From positions 10,719,608-10,783,607 of the forward strand of contig NC_088299.1 of NCBI RefSeq assembly GCF_032854445.1: a stretch of 64,000 bases of DNA, written 5' to 3'. Below are positions 1 through 11,117 of this stretch, in pieces. How positions within the stretch are numbered: the stretch's first letter is position 1; each line of letters begins with the position of its first letter. The notes under the pieces were generated by a model. That model was not told where the DNA came from, did no database searches, and worked only from the letters and a program-made list of their open reading frames with translations. This stretch comes from Liolophura sinensis. Taxonomy: Eukaryota > Mollusca > Polyplacophora > Chitonida > Chitonidae. Both the position numbers and the translations under genes were made by a program.

Positions 1-124
1 GATGGGCAGTTTTCTCGTGCTCGATGGGCAGTTTTCTCGTGCTCGATGGGCAGCTTTCTCGTGCTCGATGGGCAGCTTTTTCGTGCTCGATGGGCAGCTT
101 TTTCGTGCTCGATGGACAGCTTTC
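1..124. repeat. 22-bp minisatellite, about 5.6 copies
   Basis: Five 22-bp units beginning GATGGGCAG and ending CGTGCTC are followed by a partial sixth. They differ only by T/C changes in the middle. The array is cut by the window edge and may continue to the left. Because 22 is not a multiple of 3, the open frame through it is not evidence of coding. Confidence 0.95.
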
Positions 125-1394
125 AAGCCCATAGCCGGAAAGTATTTCCCAGATTCACTCTCTCTCAGCTCTCTCAGAACCCTTGAACCTTTTAATGTGC
201 ACGGTTAGGCAGGGCCTGGTTTTTTATTGTGGACTTCAGCAAGGAAAGACGACTTTACATAACACCTTTTCCCGTTGAGCTAGTTTATAATCTGCCCGAA
301 AATACCTGAACATCTAAAGTTCACTGACTTTATACCCTAAGTTGACCGGTCTTTACCATGGCCATGGAGCTGTAATTTTAGCCAGTGGCTTAATGAGCAG
401 TAATTTATTTTATACTGTTAACTTAGCTGAGATGTAAAGTATTGTTTACCAAATCCGCGCGTATTTCTACCTTCTCTTTAGTCATTCTTTTGTGTGGGTG
501 ACATGTGTTTCTTTCCATCGTTAGAACGTTTGTGTTTTACCTGGCGTAAGTCGGTGGTTTACCCCCCCCCCCCCCCGATCACTCCAGTTCCCTCCACACT
601 CAAACCTGATCACCGTGATATAAATGAAAAAAAAATATCATGAGCGCGATGTTAAACATCAATCAAATCAATAATGAATTAAAGCTTTTACCTTCTGTTT
701 TCAGTTTTCTTGTCCTTTAGAGAGGGAGGCCCAGCAAAAACCTCGCAGAAGGCGATCAGTGGGGGAAAAATCAACTCGAAGTTGGGCCAAAACCAAAACT
801 CATCAGATTTTCCTGAGAGGTTCGACCTTTCAGCATAATGTTCCTCCTCAAATCTCGAATTTATCTCCGTCAATGTATTTTAGCATATAAACGTTTGTTA
901 TACTTTTAGGAGGCATTATCCCCTTGTATACATTGCATATTCATGAGTAGGTCCGATCGTTAAGTAAATGGAACTAACGCCTAAAGGGTTCTCCCGGTTT
1001 CAGCGGCTCGGTCCGGCGCCAACGAAGCCACAGGTTCGCATCCAACTTTCTATGTTCTACACGGCTGATTATTATCTAATCCTCAGCAAACAAGTTTTTC
1101 AACATGACAAGTTAAAGATCAGATGCGTGGTTCTGGTCAGTTTTAACTATTTTCGCAAAATTATTGCCATTTTTGTTTCGGTTTATTAAATCGCCAAGGC
1201 ATATGTTATATATAGTATATGTAAAGTTACATGGTGAGCTGGCAAAGCTGTGGTTTTCATCAATTTTGTAATTATTATTCTGAAGTGGGGGAGGAGGGGG
1301 GCATATTGCTTTACTTCTGCATTGCTTGTTTTGTTTTGAATTTTCAAGGCCTGTAAGTTTTCAAGGCTAAGTACTGTTTCCATTTTATTCACAG
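125..1394. other. Intergenic or intronic sequence, no supported gene
   Basis: AT-rich sequence with a poly-C run near 562-576. It is probably intron of the gene whose last exon starts at 1395. A stretch after a TTTCAG near 999 could be another exon, but no homology or clear donor supports it. Confidence 0.5.
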
Positions 1395-1885
1395 GGGAAG
1401 CCAAGAAGAAAACCTTCACGTTCAATGATCTGGTTATGAATGGTACCAATAATTTCACGGATCCAGCGTCGAACCTAGCCCGCTTGATGCACGAGCCAGT
1501 TGAGCTCACAGAATCCGGAGAATCACTCTCCCTGCCCATCAAGTTCCTGGTGGTAACTATAGTGGCTGGCCTATTGGCTCTCCTCCTAGTTGTCCTGGGC
1601 GTTTGGTTGGGCTGGCGTTACGCCACACGCTCCATCGACATGCCCATGACGTCACGAAGCGGCTCTCGTGATATCAGCATCACTCCCGAGATCAGCGAGC
1701 CAATATTAATTCACCCTTCTGGCGCGACGTCCTCTACCGGAGCGACGCCCTCTACCAAAGCGACGCTCTCTGGCGGTGTTCCACCGCCTGCCAGAGTACC
1801 ACGGTCTGTCGGAGTTCCGCTGCCCGGAGGTTCAGCTCATCCCTCCGAGGGCGGGGTGTGGCCTTTCTACGATCTGTCACTGTGA
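1395..1885 (+). CDS. Last exon of a single-pass type I membrane protein, family unknown
   Basis: A strong acceptor (pyrimidine-rich tract ending TTATTCACAG) precedes an open frame of about 163 codons that enters in phase 1 and ends at TGA 1883-1885. The encoded piece has a short juxtamembrane part with an N-glycosylation-type NGT and an NFT. A hydrophobic segment of about 24 residues follows (FLVVTIVAGLLALLLVVLGV), stopped by WRYATR. The cytoplasmic tail of about 85 residues is rich in Ser, Thr, Pro and Gly and has repeated GATxST/GVP motifs. An AATAAA lies at 2291-2296, a plausible poly(A) signal. The ectodomain must lie on upstream exons, at least partly outside the window, so I cannot name the family. 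The topology is read directly; the exon call is inferred from splice site, TM segment and frame. Confidence 0.6.
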
Positions 1886-2934
1886 TAATCATAAGCTAAT
1901 GTCTCATTATGAGATTACAATGCAACATAAGATCATCCTGGGAAAAAAACATGAGATTGCATGATACGAAACCGTCCAGTGTAAGACACTGTCATTGGAG
2001 ATTGTAGAATAGACTCGTATTCCTAGAACTCTTACATTTATCACCGAAGATTTTGTTTGTTGCACTGTTTATTATTAAGAATGTTGGAGAAAACTTCCAT
2101 GTTGAATTTTTTTTTCTTTCATAGTGTTAAATTTTCGTTTTAGTGTTTAGGCTTATTCTTCATTATAGCTTTGGCAGTCTGTCATTTCAATTAAGACGCA
2201 ACGTATAAATCATGTTTGTTGTTGTTGCATTCAAATTTGTCTTCGTTGACTTCAACATTTTAAAAATATGGAAAACAAAAATGGAAAAGAAATAAAAGTA
2301 TATAATAAGATGCCGTTTTCTTTTATTATTTGTTCCATTTACCTGAACATGCAAATTAATGTATACCACGTAAGCAAATCAACTTATACTAGGGTAAGCC
2401 TTAATTTCAGTTGTACAGGGGCTTTGAGATTGTAGTTACAACTGATTGTAGTTACAACTGATTGTAAAATTAAGTTACGCCGTTTGCACAAGGGAATTTT
2501 AAGGCGGTGGTAACTTTTGCAAGTTACAATCACGATCTTAGGCCAAATCTGGCTCTTACATCAAAGTGGCCTGTGTAAATGCTCAGTGTACCGGTCAGTA
2601 ACTTTCCTAGCCTTTGTTCTCAACAGAATTGTAAGTTATAATAATTCAATAGATAACGTCAACAACATAGGAAAAAATTTTCATAACATCCTTTTCATCA
2701 CGTTTTCCCTTGGCGCTGATAGTCCTCAGACCATTAAGGTCGCAAGTTCCAATCCAGACTTCGTTGGTTCAGCTCTGAAGTTTGTCCGGTACCAGTACCT
2801 GGGGAAAGTTGGTGGTGTGCACTAATCCGGGCACTCCGGTTTCCTACACACACATCTGACGATATTCGCACAAGTGAAAATTTCGTCTTCACAGCATGAT
2901 TAGGGTATTCGTGAGCTGCGTGCATGGCATGTAT

Positions 2935-3230
2935 GGTAGTATACTCTCTACAGCACATTCGCCGCTCTCTACGTTTACTGTGCATCACTGCCACCAATAG
3001 CAAAATTTTTACACAAAAATCTTAACGCCGAGGTCACTGGTTTCACGGTAGTGAGACCGGGAGTGATGTCAGAAAACATAAAACCTCTGTCTCAGCCTTT
3101 GAGTTATAATAATACAATATACACATGCATTCTCTAAGAAGTGTGTGCAACATGATTCAAACCAACTTCTGAACAAATTTATTGATTATTACTTATTAAA
3201 TAGGGCGAGGTCACCATTGACGAGGCTATG
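2935..3230 (+). repeat. Dispersed repeat family D, copy 1
   Basis: It shares the order CTGCCACCA.T.GCAAAATTT.TACA.AAATCTT, then GTGATG/GTGTCAGAAAACA, then ACATGCAT.CTCT with the segments at 51.7-52.2 kb. The similarity is diverged but collinear over about 250 bp. No coding capacity or termini are recognised, so the class is unknown. Confidence 0.55.
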
Positions 3231-6200
3231 CCTCAACAAGCCGTCGTGCGACGCACCGGTTCCAAAGGACAAACTTTTGTCTATTGGTGGCACGGATGTA
3301 AAGCGAGCGTAAACAGCAGCAGGTGCACTGTGAGGAGCATGATATGATAAGCCTATCTAGGCGCTGTTCGCGTGTATCTTCTTCCACCAACACATGTTAA
3401 TACAACCTAATTACTTAATTCTTCAACCTTTTCAACCACCTCTGCAACTAATATTTTGAAACATTCTGTGAAAACTGGGGTGTAGAGAAATAATTTGCAC
3501 AGTTTTATGAAGCTTACATCTTTAATGACACAAGCAAATCATTTCAGTGTTCTTTTCATAATAATTGTATGCATAATTAAATTACACTGAAAAAAGTACT
3601 TTATTGGTTGAAAAGGTTGAAGATTTACAGTATACCAATTTACCCCCTAAACCAATTGATTTCCCAGCTGTGTGATAACATATTCTCCTCTGCTGTTACG
3701 CTGCAGCGCTTTGTATACAACTGTGCAGAAACAGTGACCTATAATGCGAAAAGGACAGGAGTTGACCGCTTGGACCGACTAGTTTTGGACACGTTATCAT
3801 TAATAATAATATTTCCCATTGTGGACACAATGCTTCGCACGGCAATTTACGCTGTCAAGGTTCACAAATATATAGTGTGTGACAGGCTGAAAGAGCTGGT
3901 ATCGGTGTCCTGTAACTTGGGGTGTTGTGTCTGGTGTCACAATTCCTTCATATACATACATCTTAAATCACTTTAAAATGAATTGGCATATATGTTGCTG
4001 TGAATTTTACGCTACAGGTCTAGGACTGTGTAGATGAAGAACAAAAGTGAAAATATGTTAAAAATAACTCTGAAGGACAAAAGCGATCCCATCAATCTGT
4101 ACATAAATGAATATTCGTCTTAAGTTGTACGTTACGTTTTTCCGTATGCACTGACCCCTCACCATTATATTTGACAACATTCTATCCAGGTTTCGAACCC
4201 TCGACATGTACATGTAAACTGAGAATCAAAATGGAAGTTAGCTTTGGACGCGTATCAAAGAGCTGAAGATGATATACATGTAGTTACATTTACATTTCAG
4301 TTGATCATTTGTAATTATGTGTATTAAAAGATTAGACCGGAGTAATCGCTAAATACCAGTCAATCAAAACAGGTTACAAATAGAGCATTCGCCAAGGCTA
4401 GAAGACTAATAAAACTTCATACACCTCTGAACAGCTGGTCCCTGGTTATATTAAACTTTAACTCCGTCATCGTGACGTCTCCCTGGCTATCTCCCCTCCC
4501 AGGGGCACGTTATAGGACACTGTCGTCAAGACAACCGATTGGTAGATTACCACCGTGTTTACAGGGTCCAAGCTACTGGTGGTGTTGGGTTCCTCCAGTA
4601 TAGTGAAACGACCTACACCCACCCCACCCCTTACCCGTCGCCTGTATCACTATCCTCCACTCTCCCCCAAAACTAGCCGTCTGCTTTCCCCCTGCAATTC
4701 TGTGACCGAGTGTCAGTCTCCCTCAGCTAATCCGTATCTCGCTACTACTTTTCTCTCAGTCCCACACCCTCTAAATTCCATACTCAGTTTTCGCATAGTA
4801 GCCAGCATGTTTACAGGATGGTATTGGCAGAGGCTCGGGTCGCTGAGAGCTGTCGACAAGCCTTAAACTATGACCTCTGATGTTACATGGGTGTAATTCG
4901 GTGTACGCAATCGGCTTAACGAAGTCGTCATAAATACAAATTTTTAGATTACGAATATTAAAACAAAAGATTTACTAATGCTATGGTGAAAGTTTTATAC
5001 AAAAACACGTTTTATGTAACACAACAGCAGGGCTGCAGGGATATGTTACAGCGAAGAAAATAGTACCTCATGGGAAGTCTGCTGTGCTGAGACTGACTAC
5101 CGAAAACCCCCGAATATGGCCGATTCCATCTATCTCTGGCTCCGCATCAGTTCCGAGAACGCTGCGTTGGGTCACATGCACAGAGTTTAGGACAGTTGAA
5201 AAAGATAGATGCCGGCAAGTGCGGGTTCTTATTGGGTACAAAAGTACGTGGCATGGATCGGACCTACTGAAAGGATAACTTTGAATGCAACACACGGTTA
5301 AAATCTGGTCGCAAGTTGGACCACAATTTTGTGTAATCCTCTCTTTTCTTAAGTACTCTGGGCTGGGACATTCGCTGAAATTCAATCCTCGATCGTCAGG
5401 CCTTGGTTCCTGTTTATATCAACCTTTCATCCAGACTGAAGTACGTGTACATTCTAGTGCTGTATCCAGACCAGCGTTAATAGGGTGCAGCGGCGCATGT
5501 GGGATCGGAAGGATGGCTTACTACAGCACATGGTGATGCCGGCGACTGGCTAACAGCTGGCAAAGTGGAGGAAAAAAACACACTCCCAGTAAGTACTGTA
5601 CGTAAGGAGAAATGAGAACATGCTCTAAGCCAGTATATACAGACCGACGTGTATTATAAACGTATAATTGAAAACCCACGTTTATCTAGACAAACAATTT
5701 CTTTTTTTAACAGGATTCTGCTTTTTCCCTAATGCTACACGGAGTGTAACTAAATTATTTGACAAGGCAAACGACTGGCATCAGGAATCTGCTTTTTGGA
5801 AGCTTTTATCTGACATATGATATTTTTTATGGTTTTACAGAGAAAATAAAGGACGGCTGTGATAGTGAATCAAGTTATAAAAGATATTCGTAGTTTAACT
5901 AGAGACTGACAAATCCATTCATTGGGTATCCACTTATTTCGAATTTGATCATTACTGTACACTATCTGTGTATTATTTAGGTACGCTTACATAAATATCT
6001 ATCACTGTTCATGTTGTTCAAACGTTTATGCTTTATTGATCTGATATACATGTAAATCAGATGTGTTTCAGTTTCAGGTTAAATTTACCTTTGCATGTAT
6101 TATAAAATGAAATATGGGTATTTGGTAGTTAAATCTTTAAAAATCTTATACTATAGTAATAGACTTATATTGAAAAAACATGTATTTATCAGTAGTGTCC

Positions 6201-6870
6201 ATCTTCATAAGCAGAAAGTACCGTTAGAAGTTTATGTCGAAAGATAGAATATTCTACCGTTAAAAATACAATCTGAGTTGAAATTTTCCTGTGAACATGC
6301 GAATGTCTTTTTTGTTCGCTGTCATTTAGAGCGTTATCCTCTGAGTGGCATGTATGAGTCTAATCGCAACCATAAAGGAATACAAGAGAAATATACAGGT
6401 CCATAATGGCATTTGATTTTCTGTGCCGCTTGTCTGATCACATCCTTTGCTCAGCACGATAGGATTTCCGGTTACGCCCTTTGCCTTGATTGCATTATAA
6501 TTACAGTAAATCAGCTGAATGTCGGGCAGTCACTCTGATATACATGTATGTTCACCTATACTAAATTAGCTCATACCAGCTGTGTGTGCACAGAAACCAG
6601 CAGTCGCGGGGCAGACCCCATGGGGTGTAGCCCTATTCCCCACCTCCCCCCCCCCCCTCGCCGACCTCTTACCCATCAAGCATCATGCCCACCCGGCCCC
6701 ACCCGACTCGTGAGCATCCGTGTTTTCTGTCTGTAAAACTTTTCAAGTCATGCTCTTAGCTCCAGACCGTTGACGCCGCCAAGACAGAAAATAATACACG
6801 GCTTAACATCACGATACAAGTCGGATTCTGTACGCGGTTAACAGATACAAGGGATCCCTTAGGGCTGATC

Positions 6871-6917
6871 ATGCCATGGCCAGACTTCGCATGCCATGGC
6901 CAGACATCCGCATGGCA
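6871..6917. repeat. Short 20/21-bp tandem duplication
   Basis: ATGCCATGGCCAGAC occurs twice in a row, followed by a third partial start (ATGGCAGG). Confidence 0.7.
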
Positions 6918-8716
6918 GGCATATTATCTCCTTAATCCAGTCCGCTCTCTTTATAACGTCATCGGAGACACCAAAATGTCCAGTACTGCCGTACTGATTC
7001 ACTCAAACACCTTATTGACGCCGGTAGTGTACCACTGGTTGTTAGTTGAAAAAGAAAACAAAACATCGTACGATGCCGGATGTAACACAAACCTAATTGT
7101 GTTAATAAAACAAATGATATATAGCAGGGATAAAAGAAATCATGTGCTGTAGCATTTCTGCAGAGGAAAGCGTTGGTGTCGACCGTTGTTCTCAGAGGTC
7201 AGGTACTCGAATACATTTTCGCTATTGTTCGAACACGTCCTGTTGTATACGAAGAATACTGCCTCTCAGATTGTTCGTTAATTGCCGCTGTTGCGATATC
7301 TATGGGGCTAGTTATTTATACCGCAATGAACATCAAATACGACCCAAGGACATGCTTTTTGTTGCACAACTGGCTGTTACCCTGGTTATAGCGTATTCCC
7401 CGCATAATCATGAAGGTACGAATACTATTTATGTATACCTCCATTGTGTGGCAAATGTGAGCTTTGCCATTCAACAGTCACGTAGAGCTTTAGTCACACT
7501 GTACCAAAAAAAAAAAAGAAGTTGCTTTTATTGGCTTGTGACATTTTGCTAATGATAGTATTAAGTCAATCAAGATGACCTACAAATTAATGGTAGTATG
7601 GAGGTTAGGGTAGCCGGGGTAGGCAGGCCGTCAGAGTGCATGGCATCATCAGGGCTGGGCGATCCTCATGCTGGCCGCAGTTACTACCTCCCCACCCCAC
7701 CCCCGCCTCCCCCCCAACAGACCTCGCCGGAATGTGCTTCCTGCAGAATAACTATAATTTTGTGGTTGTTATTTACTTAGGTCGCCCAGAAGTGTTATTG
7801 CAGACAGGCATCGAGGCTCTGTTTTATGTCTACAGTAAATACCGATGGGAATGATTCTAGATTAGGGAACCAGTGAGCCCCGCTCCTAAGGACTGTGTAG
7901 AGTTCAGGCAGACGTGACCATTACTGTTGGTTCTTTTTGGAATTTCATCTCACCTCAAATAGGTGTACAGATTCAGAATTATTTGCTTAATAAATTCATA
8001 CAACAGTTAATACTCATCTGGAAAATGAATTCCAAAAAAATGTTAAGGCACCATGAGTGGTGGTACCAAAAATTGATAAATAATTATATGTACCAAATAG
8101 CTGAAAGAAAAGATACAGTGAAGAATCCTTACTGATCAACGGTTTTTCGAACTTCACTATTTTATTTATTTATTTGATAGTGTTTTATTTATATTTATAT
8201 TTAGTATTTATTTGATTTTGTGTTGTTGCCGAAAGCCTCACGTGTAAGACGACGGTCAGTTTTATGGACGGAGAAATCCGCGTAGAGCGCACAAAAAAAC
8301 TTGATACCTGACAAACTTCCTTACTTAAGGCTTGCACCCAAACATCTGCGAGCTTGATTCCATCACGCTGCCTCATTGTTGATGGGCTAGTAGCCTCAGT
8401 GGAGGCAGTGTAGACTCTAAGGCTTGTTAAAAACACCCAAAACGCATCATGCATTCAGTTATGATGGCACAGTGCTACCTAGAGCCTATTCGTTATAACA
8501 GTGATATGTGTATTGCCTATCTCAAGAATCTTACGTCTTTGCTTCAGCCTGTCTGTATATATGTCTGCCTGTAAACGGATTTGTGCGCGGCCTCTATTCT
8601 TCACCTCCGACAGCTTGGACATTACATTAATGCAGAGTGATATCCCTTTGTAGTGTAGTGTCAGAACTTATACATTTAGCTTTGGCAGAGGTTTGCGCCT
8701 TCCAGTTCTAGATATG

Positions 8717-8813
8717 AAATTGTGTGTATGTGGTGGGAGTGGGTGGGTGTGTGTGTGTGTGGCTGGGTGAGTGTGTGTGTGTGTGTGGAGGAGCGGAGAG
8801 GGGGGGGGGGGGG
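8717..8813. repeat. GT/G-rich simple repeat
   Basis: Interrupted (GT)n and GGGTG runs ending in an unbroken G tract of about 15. The length is likely to vary or to be misassembled. Confidence 0.85.
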
Positions 8814-9435
8814 TAATTGCTGGTAGGGTGAATGTACAACTGAGTTATCTTGGGCGCGTGGTCTAGGGCATGGGAGTTAACCCTGGGACTCGCATCCTGA
8901 GGGCATCGGCATGCATTAGCAGCCGTGGGTGGAAAGGTGATCCATACTCTTGATACCGTTATATTGGTTGGTGCCTCAATGGCTCGGAGATATACGCGTG
9001 TATACCTATATCAATTACTTATCTTCTTAGGAAAATAAAAATCTATGTTATGTTAGGGAAAAACGTGCAGTTCGACATGTCACATACTGTAGCCCGATGA
9101 AAGATATCCCCCTTGTCCTAAGCGGTCAACTAATGCTGCGAGTGAAAGTGACTTGCAATGATTTCCAAAACGCTTTTCAGCACAAATATATATATATATA
9201 TATACGCGCTTTTGATGACAAATATGAACAGAGCGTTCAGGATCTCCGGCGACCTTTGTGTCAAGTGGTATCTTCTTCTGCTTAACCAGGGGCTAGGGGA
9301 TGTATAAGCATCCATTTGCATCAACACGGTGCTTGTATGAAGAGTCGCAATCAAAGAGCGGACGGGATATCTGTATTAGTATTTGACGTGAATGTTATTC
9401 ACGGACTACGAGTTTGACATGAAAATTATAAAGTG

Positions 9436-9548
9436 GATTATTTGAAAGTCTTGTCTCCGAACATTATTTGGATGTCTTGCCTCCAAACATTATTTGGATG
9501 TCTTGCCTCCAAACATTATTTGGATGTCTTGCCTCCAAACATTATTTT
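9436..9548. repeat. 26-bp tandem repeat, about 4 copies
   Basis: The unit CATTATTTGGATGTCTTGCC plus TCCAAA is present three times almost identically, after one diverged copy. It lies within the retroelement's 3' region and is absent from the copy at 53.5-54 kb, so it expanded after insertion. Confidence 0.9.
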
Positions 9549-9771
9549 GGCCAAGAATTTTCGATTGTCTTCCTTGCATCATTGAAAACTGATATCTGCT
9601 TCTGTCCATGATATGGAATTCATGCCTGGAATATTCATTGCCTGCCCGGCATCATTGAAAACTGATGACCGCTTCTCTCTTGTGTGTTACCGGCTTTATT
9701 TCTTATTTGTATAATTTCTTACATACCTTTATCTTTGGGAGTTAGTGCTTTTTACATTACATTTACGTGTA

Positions 9772-10032
9772 ATGTGCAGGACGGATTTCCACCGCTCTTT
9801 TATTTAGTGCTGCTTCAATGAGACGACTTACCGAAGGCAAGTAAGTCGCCCCGCCCGAGCCATTATACTGATACAGGTCAACCAGTCGTTGCACTATCCC
9901 CTTCATGCTGAACGCCAAGCGAGGAAGTTACAACTTCCGCTTTTAAAGTCTTAGGTGTGACTCGATCAAGGATTTATCCTGGATCTATCAGTCCCGAAAC
10001 GGACGCTCTACCAACTGTGCTATCTGGGCCGG
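9772..10032 (-). mobile_element. tRNA-derived SINE, family B, 3'-truncated
   Basis: Read on the minus strand it starts with a tRNA-like head (GGCCCAGATAGCACAGTTGG and a later GATCGAGTCACAC B-box-like stretch). It continues into a body with GGTTGACC and GGCGACTTACTTGCCTTCGG, matching the element at 24.8-25.2 kb. The usual 3' tail is missing. It sits inside the retroelement remnant. Confidence 0.75.
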
Positions 10033-10269
10033 TGACTACGAATGGTATATGAATGTCGGACTTGACGCTTATATTTACATGTTGCTAGCTTTATTCACTA
10101 TTTACAGAATTATTTCTTACATACTCCTTTGGGAACGGATTATTTTGAAATGCCTCTTACGATTATCAACTTGGAACACCGTTTTGTGGTTTAAGAATAT
10201 CGGACTTTATACTAGAGATTCAGATGAAAAATGAGTATATTAAAGATGGTTTTATTATAATGTATCCAG

Positions 10270-10418
10270 CAACACACGGAGGGTCGTGGGTTTTCCCAGG
10301 CTGTTCCCGCTCCCCCCCCCCCCCCCCCACTCCCAATGCTGGCCGCCGTCGTATAACTGAAATATTCTTAAGCACGGCGTAAAACACAACTCAAATAAAT
10401 ACATGAATAAATAAATAT
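10270..10418 (+). mobile_element. SINE family A, 5'-truncated
   Basis: Carries the family's 3' half: GTCGTGGGTTTTCCC, a poly-C-expanded stretch, AATGCTGGCCGCCGTCGTAT, AAATATTCTTAAGCACGGCG and an AATAAA-rich tail. Confidence 0.85.
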
Positions 10419-10782
10419 TATAATGTAAGTTCATATTTCAGGGCCCCCGATGGCAATTAAGTTGTCAGACAAATAAATGCAGAACTGACAGCAATATAAA
10501 AAATGTGCTCGTACTGAAACTTTTTCTTTTGGAAACTTGATATTTTTGTCACTTACATCAGGACCATCAAATGCAAACAAAAAAAGGAAAGAAATCGAAC
10601 GAAAACGTAACCGCTGAATAGATGAACGATGTAAAAATGAAGAACAAAGGGATGACATCTCTTTTAAGTGAAAGACTGAAAATTGAGGTCAGTTAAATGG
10701 TAAGCCTCATTGTGTGGATAAATTTTTATCGATTACACTAATTTTATGATCGTGTTATTTTCACTCATAGTACAGCAATATG

Positions 10783-10975
10783 ACACCTAATTCTGCTTAA
10801 GCCATAGTGCTAGGGGGCGTGTAATTTGCTATTAATTAAGCATTTACATGAACGGTTAGAATAAAACCCTGACTGATGTAAATGGACAAGAGGCCGTACT
10901 GTACCAGTTATGCGTTCCATTTGGCAGCCATCCCACTGTTGTTGCTGCTCTGGTTTTACTCTCTATGCTGTACGT
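10783..10975 (-). repeat. Dispersed repeat family C, copy 1
   Basis: On the minus strand: ACAGCATAGAGAGTAAAACC, GCCTCTTGTCCATTTAC, TTTTATTCTAACCGTTCATG, ending near AGCACTATGGCTTAAGC. Four other copies are in the window. The open frame over it is a by-product of the repeat, not a gene. Confidence 0.75.
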
Positions 10976-11117
10976 ATTTAATTATACGGCAAGCGCAATC
11001 ATTCATTCTAGAAAAAAGGGCTATGTTTTATCGTTTACAAACAGCACAACTACAATATTGTTCTTATTTTCCCTCTCACAGTAGTCAGTGTTGTGTTGAA
11101 GACACCCCACTCCCACG

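Larger units (their letters stand above)
1886..9215. other. Long gene-poor stretch
   Basis: No exon can be defended in this 7.3 kb. It holds a probable 3' UTR up to about 2300, one copy of a dispersed repeat (2935-3230), a short 20-bp duplication near 6871, poly-C tracts near 6647 and a GT/G-rich simple repeat at 8717-8813. One exon-like stretch at 7163-7390 is discussed under findings. Confidence 0.5.
9216..10220 (+). mobile_element. Retroelement 3' remnant, copy 1 (interrupted by a SINE)
   Basis: The start encodes the end of the same reverse-transcriptase-type protein as the copy at 52.8-54.2 kb (KYEQSVQDL here, RYGQSVQNL there). The downstream non-coding part matches it in several blocks: TGCCCGGCATCATTGAAAAC, a block ending GTTACCGGC, and a block ending TACGAATGGTATATGAATG. 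A SINE lies between the second and third blocks. The element class (LINE, Penelope-like or DIRS-like) cannot be settled from this much. Confidence 0.6.

Noticed and set aside
2-208. Open frame across the 22-bp array
   Set aside because: The unit length is not a multiple of 3 and the peptide is frame-shifted repeat translation.
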